DNA from: Acidimicrobiales bacterium
GTDB lineage: Bacteria; Actinomycetota; Acidimicrobiia; Acidimicrobiales; UBA8592
Direction of reading: 5' to 3'
DNA: 34,921 nucleotides
NCBI GenBank assembly: GCA_029244605.1
Contig: JAQWQL010000005.1
Coordinates: 1-34,921, forward strand
This document shows positions 9,718-18,892 of this stretch, piece after piece (within the stretch, counting starts at the first letter, position 1; each line of letters starts with the position of its first letter). The translations under genes and the position numbers were made by a program. Below the pieces are notes generated by a model. That model ran no database searches and was not told where the DNA came from. It saw only the letters and a program-made list of their open reading frames with translations.

Positions 9718-12284
9718 GCATCAGACCTTTCACGATTAGATGCGTTCTGTATTGGAAGTTCGGTTCGCCATTGGCCGTCAAAGGCAAAGAATGCTGAAGC
9801 AACCGCCCCAGCGGTGGGGACAAGTCCTATTTCACCGACACCCTTGATCCCATATGGCGAATTAGGTTCAGGTGATTCGACAAGGATAACATCGACGGGT
9901 GGCATATCTTTGGGTCGAATAACTCCTAGACTTTTCAGTGTCGTATTCTTGGGTCGTCCTGTTTCATCGCATGGGAACCCTTCAGAGAGTGCATAGCCTA
10001 ACCCCATGTGGACAGCACCTTCAATTTGCCCTTCGCACAACATGGGATTGACTGCCCTACCTACATCATGGGCCGCAACAACCTTTTCGATATTCCCTGT
10101 GTCAGAATCCAATATCACCACTTGGGCGGCGTAGCCGAATGTTGAGTGGATAATTGGGTTTTCAACATTTTCAGATAATGCATTCGTCCAGTCAACTCGG
10201 TATTCACCTTCGTAATCTTCACCAATTGCCCTTCCACCTTCGATAGCTTTCTGGCAGGCGTCACGGACGGCTCCGGCTCCCATAAGGGTTCCGCGGCTTC
10301 CCGTTGTCTGTCCAGCCCCTAGCTCACGAGTAGTGTCTACGATCACATCAATTGATGAAGCGGGAATTCCGAGCTCTTCTATCGCTACTTGTGCTGCAAC
10401 GGTATGTACGCCTTGCCCCATTTCAGTCCAACAGTGCCGAACTTGAACCCGCCCATCTTCACAGAACCGGATAACAGCTTTAGCAACCTCTTTGAACCCA
10501 TTGCCTAGTCCAGAATTCTTTAATCCGAGCCCAATCCCGACAGGTTTTCCACTTGCGGCTGCTGCATCGTAGGCACCCTTTACCGCGTCAAGGCAAGCTT
10601 GAGCCCCTAAAGAACCTTCATCCATAATTTGTCCCGGCCCCCATACCGACCCGGAAGTAATGACATTCCTGTTTCTGATTTCCCATCCTGAAATACCGAC
10701 AAGTTCAGCTAGTCTGTCCATCGCCCCTTCCATCGCAAACTGCGCTTGGTTAGCTCCAAATCCTCTAAATGCTCCACAAACCGAATTATTAGTCCTTACG
10801 GCAATTGCTTCAACTTCGATGTTGGGAACAACGTACGGGCCGCTTGCATGCCCTGCAGCTCGCTCCAAGACTTTCATCCCGACAGAAGCATATGGGCCAG
10901 AGTCGCCAACCATATAGACGGAGAGAGCTTGTAACTCCCCATTCTCGTTACACCCAGCCTTATATTGCAGCTTTATAGGGTGTCTTTTGCTGTGAATGAG
11001 AAAGGACTCTTCACGGGAGAGGGTTGTTTTTACAGGTGCTTTTAGGAGCCACGCAGCTAAGGCTGTTTGCGCCTGATTCGACATATCCTCTTTCCCCCCG
11101 AAAGCTCCTCCATTTGAAACTAGTTCGACAGTGACTTCTGAGGGATCAATTCCTAAAACGCGAGCTATATCATTTCTGTCATCCCAGATTCCTTGACCGC
11201 CGCTATAGACAAAGAGGTTTCCGGTTTCGTCGAACGTTGCCAGTGTCGACTCAGGTTCAACAAAAGCATGATCGACCCTTTGAGTTTGGAATGTTTCAGA
11301 TATCACATGGGCGCAGTCATTAAAGGCAGATTCTGGGTCGCCTCGTCTATAAGTCGATGTGGAAAGGATATTGCCTTCTAATCCCCACACTGCATTTTCA
11401 TCAGCGCCGATTGCTGTAAACGGATCTGTGATCACTGGTAACTCTCTATAGGTGATATCAATTAACTCAGCAGCGTCTCTGGCTGTGGTTCTATCTGCTG
11501 CGACTACAAGAGCAAGTACATCTCCCAAATAGCTTGTTCGGCCTCCAACTGGAATAAAAACAGGCCAGTCTTTATGTATTAAGCCCACACGTAACTCACC
11601 GGGGACATCAGATGCGGTTATTACTCGGACGACACCTTCTACGGCTTCTGCGGCTGACGTGTCAATCGATATTATTTCTGCGCGGGCATGCTCGGAAAGT
11701 TTAAACGCTCCATGGAGAAGTCCATCTGGTTGCATGTCATCGATAAATGGTCTTCTACCGGTAGCAAGGTCCTCGGCTTCGTACTTCAATCCACTTGACC
11801 CAATTCCCGCAAGAGGGGCTACAGATGGGATGTTGTTCTTCGCCAATGCTTCAATAGCATCTAGAATCTTTACGTATCCGGTGCAGCGACACAGATGGGC
11901 GCCGAGATGACGCGCAGCGTATTCGCGTTCTAGCTTGTCACCTTTTTTATCTACCAGTACCTTGGTTCGAACCATAATCCCTGGCGTGCAGAAGCCGCAT
12001 TGCAGAGCCCCACAAGCAGCAAATGCTCTGCCCATTTGGTCTAATTCTTCCGAGTCGATTCCCTCAAGAGTTTGTATTTTTGCATCTTCTGCCCGCTCTA
12101 CAGAAAGTTGGCAAGAGATCCGGGCTTTATCGTTCATTATGACTGTGCAGCATCCACATTGTCCGCTAGGGGAACACCCATCCTTCGGGGAAATAATTCC
12201 GAGCTCATCTCTGAGAGCTGCAAGAAGGTGAGGGTGCTTTCCATTGACCGTAACCTTCGTTCCATTTAACTCAAAGGAAGTCAT
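9708..12284 (-). CDS. xdhD-like: fused 2Fe-2S / molybdopterin-binding xanthine dehydrogenase-family hydroxylase (XdhD-like, no FAD domain)
   Basis: 858 aa; N-terminal DGCSPSGQCGCCTVIM...CGALQCGFCTPGIMV...GAHLCRCTGYVKILDAI, then Mo domain GGAFGGKEDMS, GAFRGFGANQAQ, GIKGVGEIGLVPTAGAV. Confidence 0.92.
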   Translation of the reverse strand: MTSFELNGTKVTVNGKHPHLLAALRDELGIISPKDGCSPSGQCGCCTVIMNDKARISCQLSVERAEDAKIQTLEGIDSEELDQMGRAFAACGALQCGFCTPGIMVRTKVLVDKKGDKLEREYAARHLGAHLCRCTGYVKILDAIEALAKNNIPSVAPLAGIGSSGLKYEAEDLATGRRPFIDDMQPDGLLHGAFKLSEHARAEIISIDTSAAEAVEGVVRVITASDVPGELRVGLIHKDWPVFIPVGGRTSYLGDVLALVVAADRTTARDAAELIDITYRELPVITDPFTAIGADENAVWGLEGNILSTSTYRRGDPESAFNDCAHVISETFQTQRVDHAFVEPESTLATFDETGNLFVYSGGQGIWDDRNDIARVLGIDPSEVTVELVSNGGAFGGKEDMSNQAQTALAAWLLKAPVKTTLSREESFLIHSKRHPIKLQYKAGCNENGELQALSVYMVGDSGPYASVGMKVLERAAGHASGPYVVPNIEVEAIAVRTNNSVCGAFRGFGANQAQFAMEGAMDRLAELVGISGWEIRNRNVITSGSVWGPGQIMDEGSLGAQACLDAVKGAYDAAAASGKPVGIGLGLKNSGLGNGFKEVAKAVIRFCEDGRVQVRHCWTEMGQGVHTVAAQVAIEELGIPASSIDVIVDTTRELGAGQTTGSRGTLMGAGAVRDACQKAIEGGRAIGEDYEGEYRVDWTNALSENVENPIIHSTFGYAAQVVILDSDTGNIEKVVAAHDVGRAVNPMLCEGQIEGAVHMGLGYALSEGFPCDETGRPKNTTLKSLGVIRPKDMPPVDVILVESPEPNSPYGIKGVGEIGLVPTAGAVASAFFAFDGQWRTELPIQNASNRERSDAWI

Positions 12285-13225
12285 GAATCCCTCGCTTCTC
12301 CCGCAGGCGTTATTGTACCCTTTTGGTCAGTGATGGGGCTGTATGTCTCAGGTCTTCGGTACCGATCAAAGTCAAATACCGTATCTTTATAGTTATTGCA
12401 AAGATCCAAGTCAAGATCAGCTACAACTAGCTCATCACCAGAAGTGGCAGCTACAGAGATGATTTCTCCGGTGGGGGCGATGATGCAGCTTTCTGCTAAA
12501 GAGTCTACACCTTCCTCTAGACCTCCCTTTGCTACACCTATTACAAAGCACCCATTTTGGTATGCTCCAGATTGCATCACAAGATGATTGTGGAAACCTG
12601 CTAAAGCATTTTGAGTTGGATCTGGTGCGTAATGAAGTGGAGTGTTGTACCCGATTAAAATTAGTTCTGCGCCACCTAAAGCTAAGCAACGGTAAGTCTC
12701 TGGCCAGCGACGATCATTACAAATAGCCATTCCTACTATTCCGTTAAAAGCCTCCCAGGTAGGAAAATGATTGCCGGCGTCAAAGTATCTCCTTTCCAAA
12801 TGCTGAAACTCCCGCCATGCCTCATGTTCTTCGTGTCCTGGAAGATGAACTTTGCGGTATTTCCCAACTATCCGTCCATCGCGTTCTACAAGGATTTGGG
12901 TGTTGTACCTATCTCCGCCCGTTGTGAGTTCCGCGTAGCCAAGGCAGAACCCTATACCTAATTTTTTTGCCCTATCGAAAAGTCGTTGAGTGTCAGGCCC
13001 AGGCATTTCTTTTTCAAAGAAGCTCTCTATAGCTGAATCCTCCTCAAAGTACCACCTTGGAAAAAATGTTGTTAGGGCTAACTCTGGGTAAACGACGAGA
13101 TCGACCTCAGCCTCGTTGGCCTCATTGAGTAGTCCGATAAGGCGTTCGACAACGTCTTTTCGTGATTCATCTTTCGATATTGGACCTAATTGTCCGGCAG
13201 CTACACGAAGTAAACGATTACTCAT
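12281..13225 (-). CDS. carbon-nitrogen (nitrilase superfamily) hydrolase, N-carbamoyl-D-amino acid hydrolase-like
   Basis: VVYPELALTTFFPRWYFEE (Glu), GKYRKVHLPGHEEHEAWREFQHLERRYFDAG (Lys), AICNDRRWPETYR (Cys), QSGAYQNG. Track start 13231 is TTG; ATG at 13225 with GGAGG upstream and ATGA overlap with the upstream gene. Confidence 0.92.
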   Translation of the reverse strand: MSNRLLRVAAGQLGPISKDESRKDVVERLIGLLNEANEAEVDLVVYPELALTTFFPRWYFEEDSAIESFFEKEMPGPDTQRLFDRAKKLGIGFCLGYAELTTGGDRYNTQILVERDGRIVGKYRKVHLPGHEEHEAWREFQHLERRYFDAGNHFPTWEAFNGIVGMAICNDRRWPETYRCLALGGAELILIGYNTPLHYAPDPTQNALAGFHNHLVMQSGAYQNGCFVIGVAKGGLEEGVDSLAESCIIAPTGEIISVAATSGDELVVADLDLDLCNNYKDTVFDFDRYRRPETYSPITDQKGTITPAGEARDS

Positions 13226-14469
13226 CGGCAACCTCCTGCAGCGTTCACAATAATATCTAAAAGAACATTTGCCCCAGCTGATATTTCCTCTAACGAAGTA
13301 TATTCAGCAGGGTTGTGCGATAGTCCCCCTTTACTAGGAACAAAGATCATGGCTGCTGGGCAGACCCTTGCGAGCATTTGAGCATCATGTCCTGCTCCGG
13401 ATGTCATTTGCCGAGTGGTATACCCTAAGTTCTTCGCAGTTGTTGAAATTTGACTTACAAGGTCCTGATTGAATTCCACCGGTTCAAATCTAGCTAATGA
13501 CTCGCTGGCGATCTTAACGCTTTCTTTGCGAGAAATCTCTTCGCAAAAGGTTACTAGGCGATCTTCGGCCTCACGGAGCATCGCTTCTGATGTATTACGA
13601 AGATCTACGGTCATAGAAGCTTTTGAAGCGACTACGTTCACTAGGTTTGGAGTTAGGTCGACCTTTCCCACTGTACCTACCTGTGCGCCTCCCATTTGGT
13701 CGGTAAGTTCTCGGACAAACGTCGAAATTCTGCCTGCTACATATCCTGCATCTCGGCGCATCGTCATTGGGGTAGTTCCAGCATGGTTAGATTGGCCTTC
13801 TATTGTTAGCTCGGTCCAACTGATGCCCTGAACACTTTCAACTGCACCAATATCGATTCCTTCACTTTCAAGAACCGGGCCTTGTTCAATGTGAAGTTCA
13901 AGGAATATCTTGGGGGTGATACCTGGACACGGTGCAGTTCCGCTGTATCCGACACTTTTGAGCTCATCGCTGAGTTTCTCCCCATTAACAGAAATAGTGT
14001 CTAGGGCTGTTTGCAGATCTAATCCGCCGACGTAAACCAGGCTGCCTAACATGTCTGGAGCAAATCTGGCACCCTCTTCACCTGTAAAGAAACTTACAGC
14101 GACCGGATGTTCAGTCAGGACCTTCTGTTCCTTGACTGTCTGAACTATTTCTAAACCAGCGAGGACTCCCAAATTGCCATCAAATCTCCCTCCTGAGCGG
14201 ACTGTATCAATATGGCTTCCGGTCATTACCGGTGGCAGGTTTCTATCCGTTCCTTTCCCATGCCAGAGACCGATTACATTCCCAATTTGATCTATAGAGA
14301 CTTCCATTTCTAGTTGCCGCATCCATGAGACAACAAGATCTCGTGCTTGACCATCTTCTTTCGTCAACGCGAGCCGGCTACTTCCGAGTGTCCCCGGAAT
14401 AGCACCTACCTGTGCCAACTCATCTAACCGGTCCCATAGCCGGTTTCCGTTAATGCGAAATTTCCCCAC
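13222..14469 (-). CDS. M20 family Zn-dependent hydrolase (hydantoinase/carbamoylase, allantoate amidohydrolase / N-carbamoyl-L-amino acid hydrolase type)
   Basis: GSHIDTVRSGGRFDGNLGVLAGLE, FFTGEEGARF, LELHIEQGPVLESEG, QSNHAGTTPM, GAGHDAQMLA, GLSHNPAEYT; GTG start. Confidence 0.94.
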   Translation of the reverse strand: MGKFRINGNRLWDRLDELAQVGAIPGTLGSSRLALTKEDGQARDLVVSWMRQLEMEVSIDQIGNVIGLWHGKGTDRNLPPVMTGSHIDTVRSGGRFDGNLGVLAGLEIVQTVKEQKVLTEHPVAVSFFTGEEGARFAPDMLGSLVYVGGLDLQTALDTISVNGEKLSDELKSVGYSGTAPCPGITPKIFLELHIEQGPVLESEGIDIGAVESVQGISWTELTIEGQSNHAGTTPMTMRRDAGYVAGRISTFVRELTDQMGGAQVGTVGKVDLTPNLVNVVASKASMTVDLRNTSEAMLREAEDRLVTFCEEISRKESVKIASESLARFEPVEFNQDLVSQISTTAKNLGYTTRQMTSGAGHDAQMLARVCPAAMIFVPSKGGLSHNPAEYTSLEEISAGANVLLDIIVNAAGGCR

Positions 14470-14528
14470 TGTAAAAGTCTACATTTCGCTTGAGCTGTTC
14501 CCTTGTATTTAAGAAGTTGAAAGAGTTG

Positions 14529-16784
14529 TTATTCCAAGGCGATATCTTCTGGCCGGACCGGAACTCTGCGCAAGTCTAACCCAGTAGCGTCTCTAATTGC
14601 AGCTACGATCGCAGGCGTAGAAGAAATCGTAGGTGGTTCGCCAATTCCCTTTGCACCAAATGGAGCTCCTGGTTCCGGCTCTTCGATGAGTGATGCTATC
14701 TCGATGGGAGGAGTATCTAGTGCTGTAGGTAGAAGGTAATCAGTGAAATTTGCATTTTGAATAACCCCATCTTTCATAATCAGTTCTTCCAGAACTGCTA
14801 ATCCGAGACCTTGAGCTATGCCTCCTTCAATCTGGCCGACAGCTTGCAATGGGTTTAGTATGCGGCCAACATCCTGAGAAGTTGCTATTTCAATTACTCG
14901 AACTAAGCCAAGCTCTTGATCAACGTCGACGACGGCGCGATGTGCAGCGAAAGCAAATGATACGTGCGCATTTCCCTGCCCCTTCTCATTAAGTGGGAAG
15001 GTGGGTGCATGATGATGTACGACTTTCTCTTCAAGTGACCTTCCCCTTAGTGCATCTCCAATGGGGATCGTTGTTGCGCCGTCCTCTGAGACAAGAGTCC
15101 CATCAATATTCTGGTATCTCACGCCTTCTTCTCTCTCGATTTGTTCGGTAAGGTTTTTGACTACGGCTTCGCATGCCTTCAGTACCGCACCTCCTGACAT
15201 CCAAGTTTGTCTACTGGCTGAAGTCGACCCAGCTGAACCAATAGAAGTGTCGGCAGGGATAATTTCAACATCTGAAGTTCCTAGAACTTCCTCAGCTATT
15301 TGCTGGACCAAAGTTACGAAACCTTGCCCTACCTCTACGCAAGCAGTGTGGATAGCTACCGCCCCATCGTTCACTCTGCAGAGCGCTTCTGATGAGTCAT
15401 CGAAACCCTCAGCGAACATAAGATTTTTGATAGAAACTGCAAATCCTATACCTCTTTTTATATGCTTCTGATCTGAGGTTCTTCCAGTTCCACCTGGCCT
15501 AGCAAGCAGGTTATCCTCGGCTGGCTCAGGCATCGGGTGTCCAGCGAGAGAAGTAATAACTTCTTTGACTGGGGCAGCTCCAGTGATTATTTGCCCAGTG
15601 ATGATCTTGTCACCCGTCTTTAAAGCATTCCGTAATCGAAGCTCGATAGGGTCAACATTTAAAGCTGTAGCGACTTTATCCATTTGGGCTTCGATAGCGA
15701 AGCATGTTTGAACGTTCCCGAATCCTCGCATAGCTCCACATGGAGGGTTGTTTGTTCTAACTCCCCATCCTTCAATTTGAGCGTTAGCAACGTTGTACGG
15801 CCCAGTTGAGAAGCAACACGCGTTCGCCAACACAGCTGATGTTGTCGATGCGTAGGCTCCACCATCAAGTATGATCTTCCCTTCTACTTTTACAATTCGG
15901 CCATCTCTATTCGCATGGTGCCGGTACCAAATCTTCGCTGGGTGTCGATGAACATGGCCCAGAAATGATTCATTCCGGTCGTAGACCATCTTTACTGGGC
16001 GCCCAGTATGAAGGGCAAGCATGCAGAGGTGAACATGCATGCTTACATCTTCCCTTCCACCGAAGGCACCCCCAACTCCCGCTAGAGTCAGTCTGACCAT
16101 ATCTTCTGGAAGGTCGAGTGCTTCGATAATTTGATTGCGATCCGAATGGAGCCATTGAGTAGATATGAACAAATCCACGCTCCCATCTGATGAAGGTACA
16201 GCCATGCCTGACTCTGTACCCATAAAGGCTTGATCCTGCATCCCGACCTCGTACGTTCCTTCTACTATCAACTCACCAGACGCATTCGGATCGCCATAAT
16301 CAATTACTAAATGCCGTATAACATTCCCTTCAGGGTGGATAGGTTCAGCGGTAATAGCGATTTCGCTATCAACAAGTGGTGTAAGAATTTCGAAATCAAC
16401 GTTTATAGCACCAATTGCTTTCGCTGCTATTTCTGGATGCTCTGCCGCAACAATCGCTATGGGTTCTCCAGCGTAGCGGACAATATCATCTGCTAGAACA
16501 GGCTGGTCGGGATGCTCCAATCCAAAAAGGTTCTTACCAGGGACATCAGTAGCGGTGAGAATTGCATGTACACCAGTAATAGCTAATGCTTCAGAGTAGT
16601 CAATGTTTCGGATACGAGCTGAAGAGTGTGGGGATCGCAAAGTTCTCCCCCAAAGCATATTCTGGGAACTCAGGTCACTAGAGAAAGCAAATTTACCAGT
16701 TACTTTCGGAATCGCATCTGGCCTTTGGGCAGATACCCCAACTCCAGAATCAGTTGCTACTTTGTGACTTTCAATCGTTGTCAT
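14529..16784 (-). CDS. xanthine dehydrogenase family, molybdopterin-binding subunit
   Basis: 751 aa; GVGGAFGGREDVS, NNPPCGAMRGFGNVQTCFAIEAQMD, EVGQGFVTLVQQIAEEVLG, GAPFGAKGIGEPPTISSTPAIVAAI. Confidence 0.94.
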   Translation of the reverse strand: MTTIESHKVATDSGVGVSAQRPDAIPKVTGKFAFSSDLSSQNMLWGRTLRSPHSSARIRNIDYSEALAITGVHAILTATDVPGKNLFGLEHPDQPVLADDIVRYAGEPIAIVAAEHPEIAAKAIGAINVDFEILTPLVDSEIAITAEPIHPEGNVIRHLVIDYGDPNASGELIVEGTYEVGMQDQAFMGTESGMAVPSSDGSVDLFISTQWLHSDRNQIIEALDLPEDMVRLTLAGVGGAFGGREDVSMHVHLCMLALHTGRPVKMVYDRNESFLGHVHRHPAKIWYRHHANRDGRIVKVEGKIILDGGAYASTTSAVLANACCFSTGPYNVANAQIEGWGVRTNNPPCGAMRGFGNVQTCFAIEAQMDKVATALNVDPIELRLRNALKTGDKIITGQIITGAAPVKEVITSLAGHPMPEPAEDNLLARPGGTGRTSDQKHIKRGIGFAVSIKNLMFAEGFDDSSEALCRVNDGAVAIHTACVEVGQGFVTLVQQIAEEVLGTSDVEIIPADTSIGSAGSTSASRQTWMSGGAVLKACEAVVKNLTEQIEREEGVRYQNIDGTLVSEDGATTIPIGDALRGRSLEEKVVHHHAPTFPLNEKGQGNAHVSFAFAAHRAVVDVDQELGLVRVIEIATSQDVGRILNPLQAVGQIEGGIAQGLGLAVLEELIMKDGVIQNANFTDYLLPTALDTPPIEIASLIEEPEPGAPFGAKGIGEPPTISSTPAIVAAIRDATGLDLRRVPVRPEDIALE

Positions 16785-17277
16785 TTAATGTCTCTTCTGT
16801 GCCTTCAGATGCTTTTGAGGCCACGCGGACAGCTTCCACTATCCGTCCGTACCCAGTGCATCGGCAAAGGTTCCCTGAAATGGCTTCTCTGATTTCTAAG
16901 TCTGTTGGCTCAGCGTTACTTTCGAGAAAGTTTTTGATAGTTACGAGAAGGCCAGGAGTGCAGAATCCACACTGAATAGCTCCAACATCGACAAATGCTT
17001 GTTGGATATCGGAGAGTGACCCATCTGGAGCAAGCGATTCAATGGTTTGGATTTCTCTACCAACAGCATTTCCTGTAAGAACGAGGCATGAGCATACCAA
17101 AGCCTCATCGAACATAATTGAACACGATCCGCATTCCCCCTGCTCGCATGCATTCTTTGACCCGTACAACCCCAATTGTTCTCTAAGGGTATATAGAAGA
17201 CTCTCTCCGAGCCAAGAGTCATCTATCGTGAACTTCGTTCCATTAACCATAAGGTGGGGTTCAGTAATATCAGACAT
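16771..17277 (-). CDS. xanthine dehydrogenase family, 2Fe-2S subunit
   Basis: 168 aa; ACEQGECGSCSIMFDEALVCSC and AIQCGFCTPGLLV...GNLCRCTGYGRIVEAV. Confidence 0.95.
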   Translation of the reverse strand: MSDITEPHLMVNGTKFTIDDSWLGESLLYTLREQLGLYGSKNACEQGECGSCSIMFDEALVCSCLVLTGNAVGREIQTIESLAPDGSLSDIQQAFVDVGAIQCGFCTPGLLVTIKNFLESNAEPTDLEIREAISGNLCRCTGYGRIVEAVRVASKASEGTEETLNDND

Positions 17278-18127
17278 TGAACTCTCCTTCCGAGAAAACT
17301 CGCGTTAGGGCACGTTGCGCAAGAACTCCGACACTATGGCGACGGTATGAGGCCACGCTCCTATGGTCGTCAATCGGGCTACTTGCATCTGAAACAAGTT
17401 CCTTAAATCGGACTAACACAGATGGATCTACTGCCATTTTTTCCCAATCGAGGTAATCGTGAATAAATTCTTCAGCTCGTCTAGCCCGAGTAGGCGTAGG
17501 GTTTACTGCTCCAAGCCCGATCCCAACGGACTGCGTCTTTGGATAGGTAATAAAAGCAAGGGAGGTCACGGAAATCACCATGGCGCTTCTTGACCCGACC
17601 TTCAGAAACTCTTGTGGGCCTTCCAAAACAGGTACCCGTATAGATTCGATGAACTCAGACTCACGTAAAGATGTCTTTTTCACACCGATTATCAGATCCT
17701 CCAAAGATACCTCCCGCTTTCCTTCAGAGCTCCTAAGGGAAATGGTTGCCCCTAGTGCCGAAAGAACCGGAATCATATCTCCGGCAGGAGAAGCGGTGCC
17801 GATATTTCCTCCTATCGTTCCAGCATTTCTGATTTGTGGTGAGCCAACCGTACGAGCTGCTTGAGCAAGAGCTGGAACAAGCGTGGCGAGTGGACCGCGT
17901 TCAATTTCTCGATAAGTCACACAAGACCCAATTAGTACAGAGTCCCCATCATGCCGCCAATTTCGAAGTTCCGGAACACGATCTATGGCTATTACACTCG
18001 ACGGGCTTCTATGCCTGTAGTTTACTTCAACCATGAAGTCAGTCCCTCCAGCAAGTAATTGCCGTCTATGGTCTTGCGTAAGTAATTCGCAGACCTCCTC
18101 TGCTGATGATGCGACTAATACTTCCAT
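17270..18127 (-). CDS. xanthine dehydrogenase family, FAD-binding subunit
   Basis: LLAGGTDFMVEVNYR, QIRNAGTIGGNIGTASPAGDMIPVLSALGA; track start 18133 is GTG, ATG at 18127; 8-bp overlap with the 2Fe-2S gene. Confidence 0.93.
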   Translation of the reverse strand: MEVLVASSAEEVCELLTQDHRRQLLAGGTDFMVEVNYRHRSPSSVIAIDRVPELRNWRHDGDSVLIGSCVTYREIERGPLATLVPALAQAARTVGSPQIRNAGTIGGNIGTASPAGDMIPVLSALGATISLRSSEGKREVSLEDLIIGVKKTSLRESEFIESIRVPVLEGPQEFLKVGSRSAMVISVTSLAFITYPKTQSVGIGLGAVNPTPTRARRAEEFIHDYLDWEKMAVDPSVLVRFKELVSDASSPIDDHRSVASYRRHSVGVLAQRALTRVFSEGEFNV

Positions 18128-18199
18128 AATCACTTAATCGTAGCTAAAAGACGAAAAACCTGTAATGATAGACCCCGAATATCGAAAGTTTTATAATTC

Positions 18200-18706
18200 C
18201 TAAGCGTCTAAAATAATTGCCCGACCGTCAGAAGGCTTCATTACCGGCTCATCAGATGACCATGGAAAATTAATCCATTGATCAGTGCGTTTCCAAACAT
18301 ACTCACACTTAATAATGGAAGGACTTTTTTCATAAAGGACTGCACTGCGTACTTCAGCGACTTCACTCTTGCAGAATTCATATACGTAAGCCAAAGTTGC
18401 CCCTGTGTCAGCAACGTCATCTGCTATGAGAACTCGAGCGTTTCGGAGATCGATAGAGTCAAGGTAAGGAGGTAAGGCGACGGGGACTTCTAGCCGTTCA
18501 TCTACCCCTGTGTAATACTCTACGTTCATCACATAAAGGTTCTTAACCGACAGGGCATATCCAAGGGAACCAGCGACGAAAAGCCCTCCACGGGCAATAG
18601 CGAGAATTATGTCAGGTTGATAGCTATCGTTAGCAACGATCTGGGCCAGCTCTCGAGCAGCTACGCCATACGATTGCCACTCCAGTATCTCACGTTCTTC
18701 AGACAT
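18200..18706 (-). CDS. phosphoribosyltransferase, xanthine/guanine (Gpt-like) type
   Basis: DIILAIARGGLFVAGSLGYAL; PRPP-binding ARVLIADDVADTGATLAYV; ATG at 18706 preceded by GGGAGGGACT (strong Shine-Dalgarno); track start 18721 is TTG. Confidence 0.85.
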   Translation of the reverse strand: MSEEREILEWQSYGVAARELAQIVANDSYQPDIILAIARGGLFVAGSLGYALSVKNLYVMNVEYYTGVDERLEVPVALPPYLDSIDLRNARVLIADDVADTGATLAYVYEFCKSEVAEVRSAVLYEKSPSIIKCEYVWKRTDQWINFPWSSDEPVMKPSDGRAIILDA

Positions 18707-18892
18707 AGTCCCTCCCGTCAATAACCCTAAACCCTATACCTTCTACCACTGCGATGGATTAATACCGGATATATGTCCACAGAAACTCTAAGAAGTGCCT
18801 CATGTAGGTCTCTGAAGAAGTATTCATTAGAATGAGAACAGCAGACCTCTTCGCCCGCACTAGCCGGCATAGGGCTCAACGCTAGGAGAAAT

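Noticed and set aside
9700-9725. Programmed frameshift fusing the XdhD-like protein to the SsnA-like protein
   Set aside because: The XdhD-like C-terminus ends at a typical position, and there is no slippery heptamer visible; simple overlapping ORFs explain it better.
15061-15471. 136-aa plus-strand ORF antisense to the Mo subunit gene
   Set aside because: Shadow ORF opposite a well-supported XDH-family gene; Ser/Thr-rich spurious composition.
18722-18740. Telomere-like CCCTAAACCC string (taaccctaaaccctatacc)
   Set aside because: Less than two units in an intergenic region of a bacterial-type chromosome; chance occurrence is the simplest explanation.
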